Shown: piece by piece, positions 1 to 6,058 of the stretch
Position numbering within the stretch: position 1 is the stretch's first letter
How the letters are laid out: each line of letters opens with the position of its first letter
Source of the DNA: UKL13-2 sp031370625
Lineage (GTDB): Bacteria; Pseudomonadota; Gammaproteobacteria; Burkholderiales; Usitatibacteraceae
Direction: 5' to 3'
Length of the DNA: 23,781 nt
Assembly: GCA_031370625.1 (NCBI GenBank)
Contig: JANMQR010000308.1
Location: 1 to 23,781 of the forward strand
The notes under the pieces: model-generated
What the model saw: the letters and a program-made list of their open reading frames with translations, nothing else
Told to the model about the DNA's origin: nothing
Database searches by the model: none
Program-made: the position numbers and the translations under genes

Positions 1-280
1 CTGCGCAACAATTCTCAGTGAGGTATTCAATCAAACCAGTCATGGTTGAAAAATTGGCTGAATAAATAATCGAGCGTCCATGCGGTGTAGCGTTCGTCAG
101 ACCCGCATTAGTCAATTCTTTTAAATGAAATGACAGCGTCGCATTCGCGAAATCAAGTTTTTCCGCAATCGCGCCCACCGGTAAACCCCGCGGTCCGGTC
201 TCGACCAACAGTCTGAAAATTGCCAGACGCGATTCCTGCGCAAGTGCGCTTAAAGCAGCAAGGATTAATTTTGTTTCCAT
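1..280 (-). CDS. ArsR-family metalloregulator, partial (3' end beyond window)
   Basis: The ATG at 280-278 opens a reading frame of 93 residues that runs off the left edge. It begins METKLILAAL and shows the small winged-helix layout of ArsR repressors: a helix with QESRLAIFRLL, then a recognition-helix region with NATLSFHLKELTNAGL, then a wing ending in GRSIIYSANF. The visible part ends in ENCC, a Cys pair near the dimerisation helix that often occurs in short ArsR-type proteins and could be a thiol metal site. It diverges from the copper-resistance series, so it may control itself, the rightward genes, or an arsenic or other metal operon to the left. The inducing metal cannot be read from this fragment. 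The family call is firm; the function is inferred. Confidence 0.85.
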   Translation of the reverse strand, partial: METKLILAALSALAQESRLAIFRLLVETGPRGLPVGAIAEKLDFANATLSFHLKELTNAGLTNATPHGRSIIYSANFSTMTGLIEYLTENCCA

Positions 281-300
281 ATTTCTAGTATTATCGAAAT
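281..300. promoter_or_regulatory. Candidate operator upstream of the ArsR-type gene
   Basis: Directly before the ArsR start lies an imperfect inverted repeat with arms ATTTC and GAAAT separated by 10 bases, in an AT-rich stretch between two divergent genes. ArsR repressors usually bind AT-rich imperfect dyads overlapping their own promoter. The match is only partial, so this is a weak call. Confidence 0.3.
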
Positions 301-416
301 AACGAACAACGTCAAGTGTTTTTTGAGTGTTTTGGCCTACGATTAGATTTTCCGAACTGACGTAGAATGTTCAAATAGGTATCAAATTCGAAACTAGTTC
401 ATTTTTGGCTTGTCAC

Positions 417-818
417 ATGCGCATGACGTTTTTACGAAAAGCATTGTTGATTTGGATGGTCGCGTGGCTGCCGTTTGCTGGAGCCGTCGCGGCCGTCATG
501 CCGATTACGGGTACCCCAGCACCAACATCGTTAACGGTAAAGTCGATGTTGGAAGTCGACGCTGGTTCGCAAATAGAACCGTCAAGCGAAGAATTTTCGA
601 TGCCCTGCCACAATAAAGGCGTGAGCGGAAAATCATCGCTTGGGCAAGGCTGTAGTCACTGTGTTCTTTGTCACCTTGCGGGGGCCTTGGCACTTGGCAG
701 CATGCCGGTCATGCCACAAGTCGCACCGTCCCACATTTTCGACGCGAGCCCGTTACTGCCGCACCCCTCATTCGTGCCTGATCTTCCCAATCCACCTCCG
801 CGTCCCTCCCTCGCCTGA
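417..818 (+). CDS. Small exported Cys/His protein, DUF2946/CzcI-like
   Basis: The product is 133 residues if started at the ATG at 417; an in-frame ATG at 423 and a TTG at 405 are alternatives, and none has a clear ribosome site. Residues 1-27 form a hydrophobic leader after MRMTFLRK. The middle holds a possible metal-binding set: C64-H65 and then C79, C82, C85, H86 in GCSHCVLCH, followed by a second hydrophobic patch (LAGALALG). The C-terminus is proline-rich. This layout resembles the short DUF2946/CzcI-type proteins often found at the head of metal-resistance clusters, whose biochemical role is poorly known. Here it is the first rightward gene before the TolC/oxidase genes, which supports a metal role. 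The family assignment is from pattern recognition only. Confidence 0.6.
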   Translation: MRMTFLRKALLIWMVAWLPFAGAVAAVMPITGTPAPTSLTVKSMLEVDAGSQIEPSSEEFSMPCHNKGVSGKSSLGQGCSHCVLCHLAGALALGSMPVMPQVAPSHIFDASPLLPHPSFVPDLPNPPPRPSLA

Positions 819-827
819 GCGCGAGGG
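808..827 (+). other. Short GC-rich hairpin across the stop codon of the first cluster gene
   Basis: CCCTCGC (808-814) pairs with GCGAGGG (821-827) across a 6-base loop that contains the TGA stop at 816-818. There is no long T tract after it, so it may be a weak terminator, an mRNA processing or stability element, or chance. Confidence 0.35.
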
Positions 828-961
828 TCTTCGCTAGCCAGTTCGCACAAGTATTCTCATATCGAGGCGCCCACCCAGTGTGCGCACATACGACGTTGGC
901 AAGCGGAAAGACTCCTCGCAACTTTCGTTTTAGTTATTCGAAAACCGCGAGAAGAGAGCAT

Positions 962-1333
962 ATGAAACTCATTATTAAAACTGTCGCTGTGTCAGCCGTG
1001 TGCTGCGCGAGCGTGGGCTATGCATTTGCTGCCGCCGATCCTGCGGCAGTAGATTCGGCAACGCCATCAACACAATACCAGTCGCCGTTCAAAGACTACC
1101 GTCCGCTCGGCGACGACAAGCGCACGCCGTGGCGAGATGCCAATGACGAGGTGGGCAAAATCGGCGGCTGGCGCGTGTATCTGCGCGAGTCGCAAGAGGC
1201 AAACAAAGCCGCGCCCGCGTCGACCCCTGTGCCAAAGCCGACGCCGTCCGCGCCTCTGGTTGCTCCGGCTAAATCGCCAATGCCAGACAAACCCAAGCCC
1301 AGCGAACATGCTGGTCATGGTCAGCACAAATAG
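962..1333 (+). CDS. Periplasmic hypothetical protein of copper cluster, His-rich tail
   Basis: The 123-residue product starts at the ATG at 962, which has a purine-rich AGAAGAGAG ribosome site just upstream; the frame stays open 84 bases further but that part lacks protein character. Residues 1-24 are a signal peptide (MKLIIKTVAVSAVCC... ending AFA). The mature part has a conserved-looking block with YQSPFKDYRPLGDD, TPWRDANDEVGKIGGW, then an Ala/Pro/Lys-rich linker and a tail ending HAGHGQHK. Similar short proteins with a DYRP and NDEVG block accompany TolC and copper-oxidase genes in betaproteobacteria, but no function is established that I can name. The gene ends 9 bases before the TolC gene, so the two are probably cotranscribed. 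A periplasmic copper-binding role is an inference from the His tail and context. Confidence 0.7.
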   Translation: MKLIIKTVAVSAVCCASVGYAFAAADPAAVDSATPSTQYQSPFKDYRPLGDDKRTPWRDANDEVGKIGGWRVYLRESQEANKAAPASTPVPKPTPSAPLVAPAKSPMPDKPKPSEHAGHGQHK

Positions 1334-1342
1334 GGCACCAAT

Positions 1343-2797
1343 ATGAAAACATCTACTTTGCAGTGGGTTGCATTCTTCAGGGAATTTAGCTCATCTTCGC
1401 GTCGCAGTTTTGCCCTGCTGCTGGCTACCGCTGCGCTCGCAGGATGCGCCTCATTTACACCTGATGGCGGCTTTCGCAGCATTGAGCAGTCGACCCAAAA
1501 AACGATTGGCGAAGATGTCGCTTGGGCGCGCACCGATGCTGACCGTAGCGCGATTGATGTACGTGTGCGCGAGCTGCTGAAAAAGCAATTATCGATAGAT
1601 GATGCGGTGCAAATTGCGCTGTTGAATAATCGCGGGCTACAGGCGTCGTTTTTTGAATTGGGGATTTCAGAAGCCGACTTTGTAGGCGCGGGTAGATTAC
1701 CCAATCCGCATTTTTCCATGACGCGCGCGCGGTTCAACGACGAATATACGATCGAGCAGGCGCTAACGTTCAATATATTTTCGCTGCTCACGATCCCGCT
1801 TCGTTCTGAAATGGAAAAGCGGCGTTTCGAGCAGACGCAGCGCATGATTGCGATGGAAGTCTTGCGTCTGGCTGCCGATACTCGCAAGGCATACATTCTC
1901 GCTGTGTCGGCGGAAGAAAATTTTCGGTACATGGAGAAAGTAAAAACGGTGGCGGAATCCAGCGCCGAGCTTGCGCGACGCATGGCTAGTGTCGGCAACT
2001 TCAACAAGCTTTCGCAAGCGCGGGAACAGGGCTTTTATGCGGACGCCGCACTGAACCATGCACGTGCCGCGCAAAACCAGGTTAGTGCGCGCGAGAAGCT
2101 GGTTCGATTGTTGGGGTTGTGGGGTGAAGATATCAAGTTCAAATTGCCGGAGCGACTCCCCGATTTGCCGGTGACGCCAGATGATTTGCCGAATGTCGAA
2201 CAGCAAGCGCTCTCGCAACGTCTTGACGTGCAGGCGATGCGGCTGAGTTCTGAGTCGCTCGCGAAAAATTTGGGTCTATCGAAAGCCACACGCTTTATCA
2301 ACGTGTTGGAAATTGGCCCCGTGCGGATTCTTGAAGGAGAGAAATCTGATCCCTACAAAAAAGGCTTCGAGGTGAGCCTGGAAATCCCGATTTTTGATTG
2401 GGGCACGACGAAGGTCGCGAAGGCAGAATCACTTTATATGCAATCAGTAAATAGTCTGGCGCAGGCGGCAATCAACGCGCGATCCGAGGTGCGTGAAGCG
2501 TACCAAGGCTATCGCGTGAACTACGATATTGCGAAGCACTATCGCGATGAAGTCGTGCCGATTCGCAAGCGCATCGCCGATGAAAATCTGCTGCGTTACA
2601 ACGGCATGATCATCGGCGTATTCGAATTGTTAGCCGATGCGCGCGCGCAGATTACCAGCGTGAATGGCTATATTGATGCGCTACGCGATTTTTGGATTGC
2701 GAAAGCAGACCTCGATATGGCCATGATTGGCAAACCCAACATGACTCCCGCGAACGCAGGTGCGATGGCGACGGCTGATGCCGGCGCTGGTCATTGA
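1343..2797 (+). CDS. TolC/CusC-type outer-membrane efflux lipoprotein
   Basis: The 484-residue product has a signal peptide with a lipobox LAGC (acylated Cys35), then the long helical repeats of the outer membrane factor family: one around residues 75-260 starting near LSIDDAVQIALLNNRGLQ, the second around 280-470 with NVEQQALSQRLDVQAM and FEVSLEIPIFDWG. It would form the trimeric tunnel through which periplasmic substrates leave the cell. Family members normally work with a membrane fusion protein and an inner-membrane pump; neither is encoded next to it. The gene lies 9 bases after the His-tail protein and 14 bases before the multicopper oxidase, indicating one operon. Its C-terminus ends in GAGH, echoing the His-ending tails of its neighbours. 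Copper specificity is inferred from context. Confidence 0.88.
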   Translation: MKTSTLQWVAFFREFSSSSRRSFALLLATAALAGCASFTPDGGFRSIEQSTQKTIGEDVAWARTDADRSAIDVRVRELLKKQLSIDDAVQIALLNNRGLQASFFELGISEADFVGAGRLPNPHFSMTRARFNDEYTIEQALTFNIFSLLTIPLRSEMEKRRFEQTQRMIAMEVLRLAADTRKAYILAVSAEENFRYMEKVKTVAESSAELARRMASVGNFNKLSQAREQGFYADAALNHARAAQNQVSAREKLVRLLGLWGEDIKFKLPERLPDLPVTPDDLPNVEQQALSQRLDVQAMRLSSESLAKNLGLSKATRFINVLEIGPVRILEGEKSDPYKKGFEVSLEIPIFDWGTTKVAKAESLYMQSVNSLAQAAINARSEVREAYQGYRVNYDIAKHYRDEVVPIRKRIADENLLRYNGMIIGVFELLADARAQITSVNGYIDALRDFWIAKADLDMAMIGKPNMTPANAGAMATADAGAGH

Positions 2798-2811
2798 TAA
2801 AGGATTACAAC

Positions 2812-4233
2812 ATGACTTCAAGACGAGATTTTTTTAAAAATGCGGGCATTGCAGGTGCAGCCGTGGCGGCGGCTTCGGTGAGCCGTGTTGCCATGGCGGC
2901 GCTACCGGAGCCGATGATTCAAACCAAGGCGGACACCATGCCGCCGCTGGTGCCAACGAACGGTCGCCATTACAATGCGGTGGTCACGTTAAATGGCTGG
3001 ACCCTGCCGTGGCGCATGAACAATGGTGTAAAGGAATTTCACCTGGTTGCAGAGCCTGTTGTGCGCGATATGTGTGAGGGCTTTAAGGCGCATCTGTGGG
3101 GCTACAACGGGCAAAGTCCGGGCCCGACTATTGAGGTGGTTGAGGGTGATCGCGTTCGTATATTCGTCACTAATAAATTACCTGAACACACCTCCGTACA
3201 TTGGCATGGGCAGCGTTTGCCGAACGGCATGGATGGCGTAACCGGATTGAATCAGCCGGCGATTCAGCCGGGAAAAACGTTTGTTTATGAATTCGTGGCA
3301 CGTCGTCCCGGCACATTTATGTATCACCCGCATGCGGATGAAATGACGCAAATGGCGATGGGCATGATGGGCTTTTGGGTGACGCATCCGAAGACTAAAC
3401 ATCCGCTGATTGATGAAGTGGATCGCGACTTCGTGTTCCTGCTCAATAGCTACGATATCGATCCAGGCGCTTACACACCCAAGATCATGACCATGCTCGA
3501 TTTTAATTTGTGGTCTTGGAATAGTCGTGTGTTTCCCGGAATTGATCCGTTGGTAGTGCGCAAAAATGACAAGGTGCGGATTCGTATTGGCAACCTGACG
3601 ATGACCAATCATCCGATTCATTTGCACGGTCATGAGTTCGTGGTGAGCGGCACTGATGGTGGCCCGACGCCAAAATCAGGACGCTGGCCAGAGGTGACTA
3701 CAGACATCGCGGTGGGGCAAATGCGGCAGATTGATTTTCTCGCGGATGAAGAGGGCGACTGGGCGTTTCATTGCCACAAGAGCCACCACACGATGAATGC
3801 AATGGGCCACGATGTGCCGACCCTGATCGGTGTGGACCATCGTGGAGTTGCAAAGCAAATCACGTCGCTGATTCCGGATTACATGGCAATGTCGGAACGA
3901 GGAATGGCGGATATGGCGGAGATGCAAATGCCGTTGCCTGATAACACCGCGCCGATGATGACGGGTGAGGGACCATTTCAATCGGTGGAGATGGGCGGGA
4001 TGTTCTCAATGCTCAAAGTGCGTCGCGATCAAAAATCGGGGGACTACAAAGACCCGGGTTGGTATAAACAGCCGCCGGGTACAACGGCCTATGAATGGAC
4101 TGGCCCGTTACAAGAACCTGCGCGATTTAAATCTGAATTGACCTCAGCTTTTCGCATGCAGAACAAGCCGATCAAAGACGTTGAAGTTCAGGTGCGCAAA
4201 CCCAATGCAAAATCTGGACATGCGGGTCATTGA
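2812..4233 (+). CDS. Tat-exported multicopper oxidase, apparently two-domain
   Basis: The ATG at 2812 is chosen because AAAGGA lies just upstream (2799-2804) and the protein then begins with a Tat signal, MTSRRDFFKNAG, ending near residue 29. The 473-residue product has four copper-ligand blocks: HWH at 130-132, HPH at 172-174, HPIHLHGH at 267-274, and HCHKSHH...M at 320-331 (C321 and axial M331 of the type 1 site). Only two cupredoxin domains fit, about 50-185 and 190-345. Domain 1 has HPH rather than HCH, so type 1 copper should sit only in domain 2. Residues 345-473 form a Met/His-rich tail with MAEMQMPLPD and a GHAGH end. Likely role: periplasmic Cu(I) oxidation and detoxification. Three-domain CueO and CopA-type oxidases are larger or arranged differently. 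It sits in the TolC-cupredoxin operon. Confidence 0.9.
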   Translation: MTSRRDFFKNAGIAGAAVAAASVSRVAMAALPEPMIQTKADTMPPLVPTNGRHYNAVVTLNGWTLPWRMNNGVKEFHLVAEPVVRDMCEGFKAHLWGYNGQSPGPTIEVVEGDRVRIFVTNKLPEHTSVHWHGQRLPNGMDGVTGLNQPAIQPGKTFVYEFVARRPGTFMYHPHADEMTQMAMGMMGFWVTHPKTKHPLIDEVDRDFVFLLNSYDIDPGAYTPKIMTMLDFNLWSWNSRVFPGIDPLVVRKNDKVRIRIGNLTMTNHPIHLHGHEFVVSGTDGGPTPKSGRWPEVTTDIAVGQMRQIDFLADEEGDWAFHCHKSHHTMNAMGHDVPTLIGVDHRGVAKQITSLIPDYMAMSERGMADMAEMQMPLPDNTAPMMTGEGPFQSVEMGGMFSMLKVRRDQKSGDYKDPGWYKQPPGTTAYEWTGPLQEPARFKSELTSAFRMQNKPIKDVEVQVRKPNAKSGHAGH

Positions 4234-4255
4234 CGTATAACTTTTAAGGAAAAAT

Positions 4256-4747
4256 ATGAAGATATTAATCATTGTTTTGTGCGCGCTTTTTTTTGTTGCA
4301 CCGATGCATTCATTTGCCCACGAAAAGCACGACGCAACCAAGAAGGTAGTGGCGGTCAAGAAGGAACAAAAGGAGTGGGGCATTGCTGGGGACAAGAAAG
4401 GCGTGAAACGCACTATTGCACTTTCAATGTCGGACGATATGAAATTCACACCAAATAAAATAGACGTAAAGCGGGGCGAAACGGTGCGGATAACGCTGAA
4501 AAATACGGGTGCACAGCTACACGAAATGGTGATTGGCACCAAGAAAGAGCTGGATGAACATGCCGCATTGATGGTGAAATTTCCGACTATGGAGCATGAC
4601 GAACCATACATGGCACACATTGCACCTGGTAAAACGGGAGAGATTATTTGGACGTTTAATCGCGCGGGCGAATTTGATTTTGCGTGCCTAATTGCGGGTC
4701 ATTATCAAGCCGGAATGGTCGGCAAGATTTATGTTGCGGCCAAATAA
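4256..4747 (+). CDS. CopI-like periplasmic cupredoxin
   Basis: The 163-residue product begins at an ATG preceded by AAGGAAAA. Residues 1-21 are a signal peptide (MKILIIVLCALFFVAPMHSFA), followed by a Lys-rich linker and a cupredoxin fold from about residue 50. The type 1 copper ligands are visible as H89 (QLHEM), C144, H149 and M154 in CLIAGHYQAGM, the Cys-x4-His-x4-Met arrangement. Between them lies a Met/His/Glu-rich insertion (DEHAALMVKFPTMEHDEPYM). The pattern resembles CopI, the periplasmic cupredoxin of copper tolerance known from Rubrivivax and Vibrio, where it is linked to CopA and a MerR-type regulator, as here. It follows the oxidase by 22 bases and is likely in the same operon; it may bind copper or exchange electrons with the oxidase. 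Confidence 0.85.
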   Translation: MKILIIVLCALFFVAPMHSFAHEKHDATKKVVAVKKEQKEWGIAGDKKGVKRTIALSMSDDMKFTPNKIDVKRGETVRITLKNTGAQLHEMVIGTKKELDEHAALMVKFPTMEHDEPYMAHIAPGKTGEIIWTFNRAGEFDFACLIAGHYQAGMVGKIYVAAK

Positions 4748-4764
4748 ATCCTGAGTGTGCTTAC

Positions 4765-4947
4765 ATGCGCTTTGCTGTCTTACTGCTCGCGTTGTTGCCC
4801 CTGATTTGCTGTCCGGTTTGTGACCAGACTTGGGCGTGTGTGATGCTGGCAATTTGTATTGCGTTAGTTTCTTATATTGCATTGTCCATCGTTCATGAGC
4901 TTCGCGCGTTAGTTGCATTGGGGAGACATGAAACATGGCCAAAATAG
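4765..4947 (+). CDS. Candidate 60-aa Cys-rich membrane peptide
   Basis: An ATG at 4765, 17 bases after the cupredoxin stop, opens 60 codons. The product starts MRFAVLLLALLPLICCPVCD and has two hydrophobic segments (about 2-18 and 23-43) with Cys at 15, 16, 19 and 25, then a short charged tail with HELRALVALGRHE. The location inside a cotranscribed series, the coding-like hydrophobic pattern and the four Cys in or near the membrane speak for a real gene. The lack of a clear ribosome site speaks against it. I do not recognise a family. Confidence 0.4.
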   Translation: MRFAVLLLALLPLICCPVCDQTWACVMLAICIALVSYIALSIVHELRALVALGRHETWPK

Positions 4948-5036
4948 CCAATTTTTGGAACAAGTTTTTTGCGGAATTTGGTGTAAAAATATACCAACGC
5001 CTGCGCGGTTACGCCAGCGCAGTTCATCATCATTAA
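4935..5036 (+). CDS. Candidate 33-aa amphipathic peptide ending in three His
   Basis: An ATG at 4935 overlaps the end of the preceding small frame and is preceded by GGGGAG at 4919-4924. It encodes 33 residues, MAKIANFWNKFFAEFGVKIY followed by QRLRGYASAVHHH. The first two thirds form an aromatic, amphipathic helix pattern; the end is a triple His. It stops 16 bases before the CusF-like gene. It fills the gap in a copper operon and its His end matches the tails of neighbouring copper proteins, so it may be a small metal-related or membrane-associated peptide. No family is recognised. Confidence 0.4.
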   Translation: MAKIANFWNKFFAEFGVKIYQRLRGYASAVHHH

Positions 5037-5052
5037 CAGGACATCAGAACTT

Positions 5053-5397
5053 ATGAAAACTATGTTTAAAGCATTATTTGTAACACTGTCATTAGCCACA
5101 GCAAACGCAGTATTCGCCGGCACGCCGGCGGCTTCAACGGAAAAGCCGGCTGCGGCTGGCATTGTAGAAAAGAAGGCGATGACTGATGGTGAGATCAAGA
5201 AGCTCGACAAGGAATCGGGCAAAGTCACCATTAAGCACGGCGAGATAAAAAATCTGGATATGCCGCCGATGACCATGGTGTTTCGTGTGAAAGATCCGTC
5301 AATGCTGGAGAAAGTAAAAGTCGGTGACAAGATCAATTTCTCAGCTGACAAAATCAACGGCAATTTCACCGTAACTGAGTTTGAATCGGCGAAATAG
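5053..5397 (+). CDS. CusF-like periplasmic copper-binding protein
   Basis: The 114-residue product starts at an ATG with ACAGGA upstream. Residues 1-22 are a signal peptide ending VFA. Residues 45-112 match the small beta-barrel CusF domain: GEIKKLDKESGKVTIKHGEI, then NLDMPPMTMVF, then KVGDKINFSAD. The copper ligands of E. coli CusF are one His, two Met and a capping Trp; here H62, M73 and M75 are present, and the Trp position is occupied by M70 (DMPPMTM), as in many CusF-like domains. It would bind Cu(I) or Ag(I) in the periplasm and pass it to an efflux or oxidase partner. It is the last rightward gene before the convergent MerR regulator, with 24 bases between their stop codons. Confidence 0.88.
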   Translation: MKTMFKALFVTLSLATANAVFAGTPAASTEKPAAAGIVEKKAMTDGEIKKLDKESGKVTIKHGEIKNLDMPPMTMVFRVKDPSMLEKVKVGDKINFSADKINGNFTVTEFESAK

Positions 5398-5421
5398 CTG
5401 AAACAACTTCGCACAAACCAA

Positions 5422-5910
5422 CTAGTCACCCAGAATTTTTGGGTGTAGCGCGCGTTGGATTAGCGACTTTTTAGCGGCAGATCTCTTGCTCGTGGCAGGG
5501 TGTGCTGATACATCTTGAGTGGCTGAGAGTGCATTGATGATGGGACATTTGGCCGCACGCCCATGCGTCCCACACGCTTGGATCAGCTCGGCGAGCGCGT
5601 GCTCCATTTGTGCGAGGTCTGCTAGCTTCATGCGAATCTGAATGAGTCGGTCTGCAGCAACTTTCCTGATAGCGCGACGATTTATCCCGTCATCTAGCGT
5701 GAGTAATGTGCCGATTTCGTCAAGCGTGAAGCCTAATTCTTGCGCGCGTTTGATAAATCGCACGCGGTCAACGATTTCAATCGGATAAGCTCTGAAAGTG
5801 CCCAAGTCGGTCTTGGGCACCGGAATCAGCTCTCTACGCTGGTAATAGCGAATGGTTTCGATGCCCACGCCCGCTGCTTTAGCGAGGCGGCCAATGGTGA
5901 GCGAGTTCAT
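5422..5910 (-). CDS. MerR-family metal-responsive regulator (CueR/MerR type)
   Basis: The start chosen is the ATG at 5910, which has AAGG eight bases upstream; an ATG two codons earlier is too close to it. The 162-residue product has the MerR winged helix at 1-70 (SLTIGRLAKAAGVGIETIRY), the long dimerisation helix at about 78-112 and a metal loop with C113 and C122 in CGTHGRAAKCPI. The eight-residue Cys spacing is like mercury MerR (CueR has seven), but the third MerR cysteine, at the start of the dimerisation helix, is missing: the region reads DDGINRRA. Two Cys and a neighbouring CopA gene favour Cu(I)/Ag(I)/Au(I) sensing. A Lys/Arg-rich tail of 40 residues follows. It diverges from copA, whose promoter it very likely activates. 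Confidence 0.85.
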   Translation of the reverse strand: MNSLTIGRLAKAAGVGIETIRYYQRRELIPVPKTDLGTFRAYPIEIVDRVRFIKRAQELGFTLDEIGTLLTLDDGINRRAIRKVAADRLIQIRMKLADLAQMEHALAELIQACGTHGRAAKCPIINALSATQDVSAHPATSKRSAAKKSLIQRALHPKILGD

Positions 5911-5979
5911 GTACATAGCCTTAAAAGACGTGGGGTATAGCCGAATGCCGAGTTTAAGCCATCAGCAGATAAATACCGC

Positions 5980-6010
5980 TTGACTCTGGGGTTAGGTACG
6001 GAGTTTATGA
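5980..6010 (+). promoter_or_regulatory. MerR-type promoter and operator for copA
   Basis: TTGACT (5980-5985) and TTATGA (6005-6010) are separated by 19 bases, the over-long spacer typical of promoters activated by MerR-family untwisting. A dyad with arms ACTC (5983-5986) and GAGT (6001-6004) fills the spacer. The right part, GTACGGAGT, resembles mercury-type MerR operators. The transcript would start near 6017, about 40 bases before the copA ATG. Confidence 0.85.
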
Positions 6011-6058
6011 TGGTGCTTAGTAAATCGCAATATTAATCGTTTGCTTGAAAAGGTCATC

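Noticed and set aside
1321..2007. Long minus-strand frame (228 codons) opposite the TolC-type gene
   Set aside because: It is antisense to a strongly supported gene, with Ser/Ala/Arg-rich composition typical of a codon shadow and no recognisable domain.
3178..3633. Minus-strand frame of 151 codons opposite the oxidase gene
   Set aside because: It is His/Arg-rich because it mirrors the copper-ligand codons of the real gene; no start context or family.
4928..5056. Alternative 42-codon frame starting at ATG 4928
   Set aside because: It shares the same ribosome site as the 33-codon frame, runs into the CusF-like start and has a Ser/Arg-rich non-protein-like end. The 33-codon frame is the better candidate.
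5427..5445. CACCCA/TGGGTG hairpin near the end of the MerR gene as a terminator
   Set aside because: The 6-bp stem lies inside the regulator's last codons, and no T run follows it on the plus strand.
5980..6010. Reading the operator as part of a mercury-resistance operon
   Set aside because: The half-site resembles mer operators, but no merT, merP or merA gene is present and the gene served is a copper-type ATPase.
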